A stretch of DNA of 52,132 nt, from positions 1 through 52,132 of the forward strand of contig CALLQB010000066.1 of NCBI GenBank assembly GCA_938015295.1, written 5' to 3'. Shown here piece after piece: positions 35,605-44,100 of this stretch (its first letter is position 1; each line of letters starts with the position of its first letter). The stretch is from an uncultured Acidimicrobiales bacterium (lineage in GTDB: Bacteria > Actinomycetota > Acidimicrobiia > Acidimicrobiales > SHLQ01). Under the pieces are notes generated by a model. The model was given only the letters and a program-made list of their open reading frames with translations, was not told where the DNA came from and did not search any database. The position numbers and the translations under genes are program-made.

Positions 35605-36575
35605 GGTGCGACCTCTCTGTCTGGCTCGTCTGTCTTGTCTGTCTTGTCTGTCTTGTCTGACTCGCTACTCGGCCCAGCCGGTACCTCGCGACCAGCGTCG
35701 GTCAGTGCCTGGGCGATGACCTCATCCACCCGCAAAGCGAACTGTGCATCACCCAGTGGCGCCCCTCGAGGTTCGCCAGACCCATGCCGCAGATGCAGCA
35801 GGAACTCGGTGTTGCCTTTTCCGCCCCTGATGGGTGAACTCATGAGCCCCATGATGACCGCTCCAGCCGCTGAGGTCGTGGTTGCTAGCTCGAGAAGTGT
35901 TTCGCGCCAGATATCGGGATCGGTAATCACGCCCCGTCCCCGGCTCACCTGTTGTCGGCCCGCCTCAAATTGGGGTTTTACGAGAACAACCACATCACCG
36001 TCGATCGAGGTGAGCTGCAACAACTCGGCGAGAACCACATGCAACGAGATGAACGACAAATCAGCAACAACGAGCGCAAAGCGGCCCCCGAACTGCTCGG
36101 CCGATACCGACCGAATATCGGTCTGCTCGTGCAACTCAACCCGAGAATCGTCGCGGAGTCTCTCGTGAAGCTGATGGGTACCAACATCAACAGCCACCAC
36201 CAGCTCGGCGCCAGCCTGCAGTAGCGCATCGGTGAACCCGCCTGTCGAGGAGCCAGCGTCTAGGCATCGAAGGCCAGCCTCTCCCCCGCCCGGATCCGCT
36301 CCGCCGGAAACCACGAGCCCAAACTGCTCAAGGGCTGCGGCGAGCTTGAACCCACCGCGCGAAACGTATCGAGGCGGACCACCCCGAAGTTCAATGGCGT
36401 CTCCCGGAAGGACCTGGCGAGCCGGTTTTGTGGCAATAACACCACCCACAGTGACCGATCCGGCCTCGATGCATGCCTTCGCCTGCTCGCGGCTGTCGAC
36501 AAGTCGGCGGCGAACTAGTTCAACGTCGAGGCGACGGCGAGCACTCGTGGCATCTATCCTTTCGCTTAGGCGCAA
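35601..36575 (-). CDS. tlyA: TlyA family rRNA 2'-O-methyltransferase
   Basis: About 324 residues from TTG at 36575; an ATG at 36623 in the same frame would add 16 residues. The open frame extends much further, but that portion would run through the divergent moxR gene. An N-terminal S4 domain (RRRLDVELVRRRLVDSREQA) is followed by a FtsJ-like methyltransferase with SAM motif LDAGSSTGGFTDALL, then ADLSFISL and VLVKPQFEAGR. TlyA methylates 16S and 23S rRNA and affects capreomycin susceptibility. The C-terminus carries a KTD tandem repeat with a variable-looking tail (DKTDKTDKTDEPD). Confidence 0.92.
   Translation of the reverse strand: MRLSERIDATSARRRLDVELVRRRLVDSREQAKACIEAGSVTVGGVIATKPARQVLPGDAIELRGGPPRYVSRGGFKLAAALEQFGLVVSGGADPGGGEAGLRCLDAGSSTGGFTDALLQAGAELVVAVDVGTHQLHERLRDDSRVELHEQTDIRSVSAEQFGGRFALVVADLSFISLHVVLAELLQLTSIDGDVVVLVKPQFEAGRQQVSRGRGVITDPDIWRETLLELATTTSAAGAVIMGLMSSPIRGGKGNTEFLLHLRHGSGEPRGAPLGDAQFALRVDEVIAQALTDAGREVPAGPSSESDKTDKTDKTDEPDREVAP
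35628..35659. repeat. 9-bp in-frame repeat in tlyA tail
   Basis: Three perfect copies of a 9-base unit (GTCTGTCTT on the plus strand) at 35628-35654 and a partial fourth encode repeated Lys-Thr-Asp near the C-terminus of TlyA. Confidence 0.85.
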
Positions 36576-36698
36576 AACAACGTTTTGCCACCTATCGATC
36601 CCCCCTCGGGCTGTTACTCCCATGTTTGTCGCTACGCACGTGCGTTCGCCAAGCTGGATGCGGCCCGGTACATCACAGATTCTGTATGGAGACCCCCT

Positions 36699-37691
36699 TT
36701 GGAAGCCACCGCACAACGTCAGCGCTCGACCGAAGCCGAGACGAAACACTTCGCCGAACGCCTTGAAGGGCTGGTCAACAACGTCGAAACCGTCATCAAG
36801 GGCAAAACCGATGTCGTGCAACTCGCCCTCATCTGCATGCTGGCCGAAGGACACCTCCTGATCGAGGATGTCCCCGGTACAGGCAAAACCTCGTTGGCGC
36901 GTGCGATGGCCGAGTCGGTCGACGGCACACTTGCCCGCATCCAGTTCACACCCGATCTGCTCCCCACCGACGTCACCGGCGTGCAGATCTACAACATGGA
37001 GAAGAACAAGTTCGAGTTCCACCCAGGCGCCGTTTTTGCCAACGTCGTCCTCGGCGATGAGATCAACCGCGCCTCGCCCAAGACCCAGTCGGCGTTGCTT
37101 GAGGTCATGGAAGAACATCAGGTAACCGTCGATGGTGTGCCGCACCCGGTGCCCGATCCGTTCATCGTTGTCGCTACCCAGAACCCCGTCGAGCTCGACG
37201 GAACCTACAACCTTCCCGAGGCGCAGCTCGACCGTTTCATGATGCGAGTGCAGATTGGCTACCCCAACCCTCTCGCCGAGATGGAAATTATCGACTCGCT
37301 CAACACCCGCCACTTCCGCCCCGATGTCACCCCGGTGATCACCCCCTCAGATTTCCGACGTCTCAGCGACATCGCCGACCGGGTGTACCTGGCGCCCAAC
37401 ATCCGCCACTACATCGTCAATCTGTCACGCGAAACACGCAATGTGCCGCAGCTACGTCTTGGGGTGAGTCCTCGTGGTTCGGCCGCACTTGCCCGGTCGG
37501 CACGCGCCTTTGCTGCCGCAACCGGCCGCAACTTCGTCACGCCCGAAGACATCAAATTCTTGGCACCGTACGTAATGCTCCACCGCATGATTCTGACCCC
37601 CGAGGCTGAACTGCAGGGCATCAGCGCTCATTCGCTCCTCGAACGGGTGATTCGCGAGGTCACGGTCCCCAGCAGTCGCGACGCGGTGTAA
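36699..37691 (+). CDS. MoxR-family AAA+ ATPase
   Basis: 330 residues from TTG at 36699, chosen because GGAG at 36688-36691 lies seven bases before it. An earlier ATG in frame would extend over the tlyA start. Walker A is GTGKT at 60-64 (EDVPGTGKTSLARAMAES), Walker B is LGDEINRASPKTQSALL, and ATQNPVELDGTYNLPEAQLDRF (in two parts) marks the sensor and MoxR signature. MoxR ATPases act as chaperones for protein complexes and often pair with DUF58 or vWA proteins, as here: DUF58 follows after five bases. The promoter presumably lies in the 123-base gap shared with tlyA. Confidence 0.95.
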   Translation: MEATAQRQRSTEAETKHFAERLEGLVNNVETVIKGKTDVVQLALICMLAEGHLLIEDVPGTGKTSLARAMAESVDGTLARIQFTPDLLPTDVTGVQIYNMEKNKFEFHPGAVFANVVLGDEINRASPKTQSALLEVMEEHQVTVDGVPHPVPDPFIVVATQNPVELDGTYNLPEAQLDRFMMRVQIGYPNPLAEMEIIDSLNTRHFRPDVTPVITPSDFRRLSDIADRVYLAPNIRHYIVNLSRETRNVPQLRLGVSPRGSAALARSARAFAAATGRNFVTPEDIKFLAPYVMLHRMILTPEAELQGISAHSLLERVIREVTVPSSRDAV

Positions 37692-37696
37692 AACGA

Positions 37697-38833
37697 GTGT
37701 TCACCGCCAACGGTAAGGCCCTCCTAGGGCTGGTCGTCATGTTGCTGACCCTCGGATGGCTTCTCGGCTATGCACCCCTTGTGGCGCTCGCCTGTGCGCT
37801 GCTTGCCGCCATCATCGCCGCCGTCGTCGTGGTGTCGCAGAAACCGAGCCTCGAGGTGCAGAGGGTGGTCAATCCCGACCGCGTCACCGCAGGTCAGGAC
37901 TCCGTTGCCCATCTACGCATCACCAACGCAGGCAAACGAGTTCTACGCGACGGTGTCGCTCTCGAGCGGTTCGGCGATGGCATCATTCCGGTAGCGATTC
38001 CCGAATTGGCGGCCGGCGAATCAGTCGACAGCACCGAACGGCTTCCGACCGACCGGCGTGGCGTCTTTCAGGTGGGCCCCCTGGTTATCAACCGTTCCGA
38101 CCCGCTCGGCATTGTTCGGCGCGGTGAATGGAAAGCGTCCAGCGAAACGCTCTGGGTACACCCGCTTCTCCACGAAGTCGCCCCGTTTCCGTCCGGGCTA
38201 GCGCGCGACCTCGACGGCCCGAGTTCCGGTGAAGCACCCGAGGGTGGCGTTGCGTTCCAGAACCTCCGCGAATACGTCGTCGGCGACGACCGCCGCCTGA
38301 TTCACTGGCGCTCGTCAGCCCGCCTCGGCAAGATGATGGTTCGACACAATGTCGACACACACCAACCACGAAGTCTTATCCTGCTCGACACCCGTCCTGA
38401 GGTGTACGAAGGCGATGCTTTCGAAGATGCCATCCGAGCTGCGGCGTCGTTGGCCACCGCCTCGCAGCGCAGCCGGTTCCCCTTTCAGCTCCGCACCACC
38501 TGCGGCCGCACGTACGACCAGGGATCCACCCACGCGCATCTCATGGACGAACTAGCTGCTCTTCAGCCAACGGCGGAGGGCTCCCTAGTCGACTTGGTAC
38601 AGACCAATACCCGTCACCGCAGCGGCGGGTTCTCGGTTGCGGTACTTACGGGCAACGGCTCAGCAGACGAACTTCTCAAACTCGGACGCTTGGCCGCACA
38701 GTTCGACGCGGTCACCGTGTGCCGACTCGGGGTCCGGCCAGGCGACAGCCTCGACCTGCCCGGTGTGGTTGTGCTCAACGCTGGCACAAGCAGCGAGTTC
38801 GCCAAATACTGGAACCGAAAAGTTCGACGCTGA
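37697..38833 (+). CDS. DUF58 family protein
   Basis: 378 residues from GTG. Two hydrophobic helices at the N-terminus (about 8-45) lead to a periplasmic/extracytoplasmic-like beta domain and then the DUF58 signature REYVVGDDRRLIHWRSSAR followed by RLGKMMVR. A vWA-like Rossmann fold probably makes up the C-terminal third (SLILLDTRPEVYEGDAFEDA, VAVLTGNG). Cotranscribed with moxR (five-base gap). It converges with the TgpA-like gene, with 33 bases between stop codons, including a small GGTGC-GCG-GCACC hairpin. Such a moxR-DUF58-transglutaminase set is common in bacteria. Confidence 0.92.
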   Translation: MFTANGKALLGLVVMLLTLGWLLGYAPLVALACALLAAIIAAVVVVSQKPSLEVQRVVNPDRVTAGQDSVAHLRITNAGKRVLRDGVALERFGDGIIPVAIPELAAGESVDSTERLPTDRRGVFQVGPLVINRSDPLGIVRRGEWKASSETLWVHPLLHEVAPFPSGLARDLDGPSSGEAPEGGVAFQNLREYVVGDDRRLIHWRSSARLGKMMVRHNVDTHQPRSLILLDTRPEVYEGDAFEDAIRAAASLATASQRSRFPFQLRTTCGRTYDQGSTHAHLMDELAALQPTAEGSLVDLVQTNTRHRSGGFSVAVLTGNGSADELLKLGRLAAQFDAVTVCRLGVRPGDSLDLPGVVVLNAGTSSEFAKYWNRKVRR

Positions 38834-38866
38834 ACGGTGCGCGGCACCATACCTGCAGCATCTGAT

Positions 38867-41191
38867 CTAACGGTTCTTGACCAACGGCCGTGGGTTAAGC
38901 TTTTCGGTCACCCGTTTGCGCCGGGTGCGAGCCTTCGACGCTTCCGAGCGGAACTCGTCGGCATGCTGCCAGGCACGATCAGCTGCCAAGACATCGGGTT
39001 CAGATGACGAGTAGGCATTGGCTGCCACGTCAGGCACAAGGGCTCGAAGCCCGTGGGCCGCATCGTCGCCGAACTCCTCGGAACCAACCAGCGCCACTTC
39101 GGTAAGTGTGAGTTCGCTGGGAACGTCGATGCCTGCTTCGAGCAACCGGTCCTTTGCGTCGGCCCAGGCGCCTTCGATCCGGCCGACCGGCGTCGGGGCC
39201 GACCGACGCCGAGTGCGGCGGCGACGCTTCGAAAACATCACCAATGCTACGAACGCCAGCATCCATGCCAAGACAAACACCGCGATGAGTGCCGGGAAGA
39301 TCCAGGCCCCAAATTGTCGCTCATCGGAGATCAACTCAATGGCCTCCGAGGGCGTCGCTTCTGACGGCTGGGGTTCGGGCGCCACGATTTGTTCTGAGCT
39401 GCTCGGAATCGTGGTTCCGGTCACTTCTTCAGGAAGCGGCTCGGTCGCTGCCTCCGCCGGCAGGGCGTCAAACGCCTGCCACCCGTAGCCGTCAAATGGC
39501 ACCTCAACCCACACATCGTAGTGCTCGCTCGTAATCTCGAGCGCCGCACCAGCTTCGCTCTCAGGCACAGCATTGAGGTCGTAACCAATGACCACCCGGG
39601 CCGGAATACCTTGTGTACGCAACATGACAGCTAGTGCGCCCGCAAATTGTTCAGGACTTCCCCGCCGTTCTTCAAACAAGAACGTTTGGAGTCGACCGAG
39701 CGAATGACCAGGCGCGGCATCATCGTCGACAAAGAGCTCATTCTGCAAGTACTCGACAAGTGCCATAGTGCGTCGGTAGGTGTTGTCCTCACCGCTAGCA
39801 ATCGTGGTGGCCAGATCAAGCAGATCAGCCGATACCTGACTCGGCAGGTAGACATAGGAAGAGTCAACGTTTTGCACCGTCGCTTCCGCAAGGTCAGCTA
39901 CGCCGGCCGGAGCGACTCGCGAAACTACGGTGTAACTGTCGATCTGGCTACCCAACGGAGCGATGAGCGAGCCGGACTCTCGATCAATCAGAACTCGGTC
40001 GAGACTCACCCGAACCGGCCGGTGGATGGCCGGAAGCCATGGACCACGAATCTGGTCGAGAGCAATCGTCTGGGTGATTTCGACTGCCCCGTCGAGGTCG
40101 GGCGCAGCAAGATCGGATGCGCTCAACTCATATTTCGCGCCCGCCTGCCATTCGGCGCCATCGTATCGGTCGAGCACGGCAACCGGTAGACGATCGAGAC
40201 TCGCTGCATCGATATCGCTGCCTAGGAGTTCGAGCGTCAGCGCTGCAGCTGGTGGGTTGAGCGACCGAACCGCTTTGAACTCGGTAAGCGGGTTAATGAT
40301 CGATTCGGGCGTGACGTCGTCTGGCCGGACCTCACGCGGGTCCGCCGGAGTATCGCTGCCAAAGGCAAGCACCACGCTAGCCAACACGCCCACCGCTGCG
40401 CAGCCCACGACCACCGGCAGCGCCGATCGAGCGATTGCGACAGGCGACGTCCGAGGCTGATATTCATGGGCGAGAACCGCGGTGCGCACAGGCTGGTCGA
40501 CCTCGGCCCCGGTCTCGACGTCGACCTCACGTTCCGACCATATCCCGGGGGCGAGGCCGCCCCCGATGTCGCCAGATCGACGCTGGTTTGCACGGAAGGC
40601 AAGAAACGACAAACACAACACCGCTATCGCAAACGGCAACCAAAGCGCTGAGGCGGGCGCAGGCGCCGACAACGGAAGCGTAATGCCAAAGAGCACAAGC
40701 GGCGGGACAAGCGGCCAAACCGACTCCTCAGCACGCAAGAGCAACATTGCCGCTGCCATGCCGGCGATCCACGCAAGATAGGTCAAAAGTGCGGCCGTTG
40801 TTCCCGTTTCGGCGAGGGGGAGCAAACTGTCGAGACCATCGGCCCAACCCGACCAGAACCCGTCGGCAAGGCCGCTGACCGTTGCCGCTCGCGGGACGCC
40901 AAAGGGCATTGTTTCGGGCAGCTGTGTGTAAGCGGTGTACAGAAACATCGCGAATGCAGAAAGTACGACGGTAAGCCACAGCCGAACCTGTCTGAGCTCG
41001 AGGAGGGTGATAAACAGCACCGCAACGATCGCTGCGCCGACGATTCGTCCGGTGGCGGCGAAGGTGCCGAAGACTCGGTGCACGCCATACGCACACGTGG
41101 CTGTGAGTGCTGCGAGGAGCAACACCTCGGTTCTCCCCCGCGCATCGAGTCGTCGGCCTGCCCGCAGCGACTCGAACGAAAGAGCGGTCAC
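38867..41191 (-). CDS. TgpA-like membrane protein with degenerate transglutaminase domain
   Basis: 774 residues from GTG. Several membrane helices fill about 20-205, another lies near 255-277, an extracytoplasmic transglutaminase-like domain spans about 460-580, a further helix lies at about 640-662 and a basic cytosolic DUF4129-like tail completes it. This is the TgpA layout. However, where the catalytic Cys of the family sits (G-x-C-EQFA), the sequence reads GSPEQFAGAL, with Pro513. The catalytic His (HAWVEV) is replaced by Asp559 in YDVWVEV, while Asp575 (GWQAFD) is kept. The ARVVIGY segment is intact. It is likely a pseudo-enzyme. Its start overlaps the stop of the PKD gene (GTGA). Confidence 0.9.
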   Translation of the reverse strand: MTALSFESLRAGRRLDARGRTEVLLLAALTATCAYGVHRVFGTFAATGRIVGAAIVAVLFITLLELRQVRLWLTVVLSAFAMFLYTAYTQLPETMPFGVPRAATVSGLADGFWSGWADGLDSLLPLAETGTTAALLTYLAWIAGMAAAMLLLRAEESVWPLVPPLVLFGITLPLSAPAPASALWLPFAIAVLCLSFLAFRANQRRSGDIGGGLAPGIWSEREVDVETGAEVDQPVRTAVLAHEYQPRTSPVAIARSALPVVVGCAAVGVLASVVLAFGSDTPADPREVRPDDVTPESIINPLTEFKAVRSLNPPAAALTLELLGSDIDAASLDRLPVAVLDRYDGAEWQAGAKYELSASDLAAPDLDGAVEITQTIALDQIRGPWLPAIHRPVRVSLDRVLIDRESGSLIAPLGSQIDSYTVVSRVAPAGVADLAEATVQNVDSSYVYLPSQVSADLLDLATTIASGEDNTYRRTMALVEYLQNELFVDDDAAPGHSLGRLQTFLFEERRGSPEQFAGALAVMLRTQGIPARVVIGYDLNAVPESEAGAALEITSEHYDVWVEVPFDGYGWQAFDALPAEAATEPLPEEVTGTTIPSSSEQIVAPEPQPSEATPSEAIELISDERQFGAWIFPALIAVFVLAWMLAFVALVMFSKRRRRTRRRSAPTPVGRIEGAWADAKDRLLEAGIDVPSELTLTEVALVGSEEFGDDAAHGLRALVPDVAANAYSSSEPDVLAADRAWQHADEFRSEASKARTRRKRVTEKLNPRPLVKNR

Positions 41192-44100
41192 GACGCTGGC
41201 TCTGGGCGGCGCGACTTACGGGCGATGAAACCAATCCACGTTGCGCTTAGCACCGCCACAATGGCTTGCCATGGCTCGCTCGAACCTTGCGTGGCCGTGG
41301 TGCTCGGAGGCGATGCTGATGTAGTCGGCGCAGCCGTTGTTGGAGCAGCCGTCGTTGGAGCGGCCGTAGTCGGCGCAGCCGTCGTTGGCGCCGATGTTGT
41401 TGGCGGTGAGGTAGTCGGCGCACTGGTGGTGGTCGTCGTCGTGGTTGTGGTTGTGGTTGTGGTTGTCGTCGTGGTGGACGTTGTCGTCGTACTCGTTGTG
41501 GTCGACGTCGTGCTCGTGGTGGGAGGAACCGAGGTGGTCGTCGTCGAAGTTGTCGTAGTTGTGGTCGACGTCGTACCGCGAGCTCTGATACGTATCGAAC
41601 GAGTTCTCGAATCAGACCCGCCGCTGTTACTCACAACTAACGTGACAGTGAAGGTACCCGGAGAAGTGTAGGTATGGGTCGGGTTCTGGGCGCTCGAAGT
41701 CGCGCCATCGCCAAAGTCCCAGCTCCAGCTCTCAGGGTCGCCGTTCGACGAATCCTCGAACGAAATCCGTTCGCCCACGTCAGCGTTGCCGCCAGCACCG
41801 ATTTTAAAGTTCGCTCTCGGCGGGTCAACGACGACTTCGATGTCGCGACGGGCCGAATCGCAGCCGCCATCGTTGCAAACCTCGAGCGTGACGCGGAATG
41901 TGCCGGGGAAGTTGTAGGTGTACGCGATGTCTTCAAAGTCGAGGACCAGCCCGCCCTCAAAGCTCCAACGGAACGTCTCTGGGTTATTGGTGGATTGGTT
42001 CGTGAACTCGACGGTTGTGCCGACCTGGATGGGCCCCGACGGCGAGACCGAGAATTTGGCAACCGGCGGCTCCGGCGCCGCTGTCACTCGGATTGTCTGA
42101 GAGTACGTATCGCAGGTTGATCCGCCGGCGTTACAGGCGGTGAGCGTCACGGTGTAGCTGCCTGGCTCTTGAAACACCCGAGGCGCTGGCGTCTGCCCGT
42201 TCCAGGTACCGCCGTCGCCGAAGTCCCAGCCCCACGAGGTCGGGCCGCCAGTGCTCGTGTCGGTGAAGCTCACTTCGGTCGCCGTGTTTGGTGAACCAGG
42301 CGAATAGACGAACTCGGCCTCGGGCGGCGGTGGCTCAACCTCGATGGTGACCGATGTGGTATCGGAGCCCTGTTCGTTCCATACCTTCAGAACCACAGTG
42401 AAGGTACCAGCTGTCGTGAAGGTATGGCTCGGGTTCTCAAGAGTCGATGTGCTGCCGTCGCCGAAGTCCCAACTCCACCGGTCGGGATTGTTGCGCGAGA
42501 CATCATCGAACGACACGGTCTCACCGAGTGCCGGGTTCGTAGACGACACGGTGAAGTCGGCGATCGGTGCGGGTGCGACTACAACGATCTCACGAGACGT
42601 CGTGTCGGATCCCTGTGGGTTCGTCACCGTCAACGAGACCGTGTAGCTCCCCGGTTCGTCGTAGCTGTGTGTGGGGTTCGCGGCCGCCGATGTCGCTTCG
42701 TCGCCAAATGACCATGACCACGACGACGGGTCGTTTGCCGAGGTGTCGGTAAACGAAACAGCGATGCCTGCTGCGGGTCGGCTTGGGTTTGCCGAAAAAG
42801 AGGCCACTGGCGGGGGCGGCGCAGGGGTAACCCGAACGACCACGGTGTCTTCGTCAGAGCCAGCCGAGTTCGAGGCCGTCAGCGCGACCACGTATCGTCC
42901 AGCTGCCTCGAAGATGTGGCAGACGCTCTGTCCTGTAGCTGTTGAGCCGTCACCGAAATCCCACGACAGCTGCGTGGGGTTATTGGTCGACGTACTCACG
43001 AAACATACTTCGGTGCCCGCTCCGGCAGTTCGGCTATTTCCGTCGATTCTCGCCGTTGGCGGATCGAGCGGGCGCTGGACCGTGATATCGACAGTGGCCG
43101 TGTCATCGCCAGCAGAATTCTCGACAAACAACGAGACGGTATACACACCCGGCTCATCGAACGAATGTGTTACTTCGACACCATTGCCGCCAGAACCATC
43201 GTCGAAGTCCCAGCGTTGCGTTGTCGGGTTGCCGGTCGATTGGCTTCGAAGCACGACGAAATCGCCTACATCGATGCTGCGAGCGCTTGGGCTGATAATG
43301 GCTATCGGCGGACTGACCACATCAAGAACCAGGATACTTGCCGTCGCGCTGTCGCTACCGACATCGTTTGAGGCTCGAAGCGTGACGGTGTAACGCCCGG
43401 GTTCGTCATAGGTGTTCGAAACCCGGCTTCCCTCCGCGGTCCCACCATCGCCAAAGGTCCACGTCAGCGTGGTCGGCGAGCCGGTCGAGCGATCGGTGAA
43501 GCTGACTGACTGACCGGCTTCGATCGTGCCGTTGTCGAACGTAAACGCCGCCTTTGGCGGGATCTTCACGTTGGTTGGAAGCACCGTGATGATCTGGCTC
43601 GTCGAAGACGATTGCGTAGCGTTGTCGACGAACAGTGTTACTTCGTACCGACCTTCGACCGCCCACGACTTACTGACCGCTGGACCGCTGCCTGAGGTGC
43701 CGTCGCCAAAGCTCCAGTTCCAGGATTCAGCGCCGCCTCGTGAGCCGTCGACGAAGTTCACTACTTCGCCGACCTGCACTTGGTCGCTCGTAAACGTGAA
43801 GTCGGCCTGTAGTTCGTCTTCCTCGGGAAGCGGCTCGAGGTCAGGCTCTGAGGGCCCTTCCTCGTCTGGGACGCCTACCGCATCGGATTCGGCCTCGCTC
43901 AGTCCGGCAGGATCAGCCTGTGGCGGTTCGGCTTCGCCGACGTCGGGCAGCTCCTCTGAGCCGAGAAGCCCCTCGGCCCCTGGTCCCGAGTCGGTGCCGA
44001 ACTCGTCGTCTTGTTCGGCCGCATCGCCGCTTCCGGCTGTACCGGGAAGGAGCACTGACTCTTCGCCCGCAAACTCCGGTGAGGCCAGGCCTTCGTCGCC

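Noticed and set aside
36576..37313. Longer TlyA with an N-terminal extension of about 240 residues
   Set aside because: The extension would overlap the whole start of the moxR gene on the opposite strand and has no recognisable domain; the S4 domain begins near the chosen start.
38836..38848. Small GGTGC-GCG-GCACC hairpin between DUF58 and TgpA as a terminator
   Set aside because: Only a five-base stem and no T-run on either strand, so it is too weak to call.
41415..41575. GTT/GTC tract as a regulatory microsatellite or non-coding element
   Set aside because: It lies inside the coding frame of the PKD protein and translates to a Thr-rich stalk, an ordinary feature of surface proteins.
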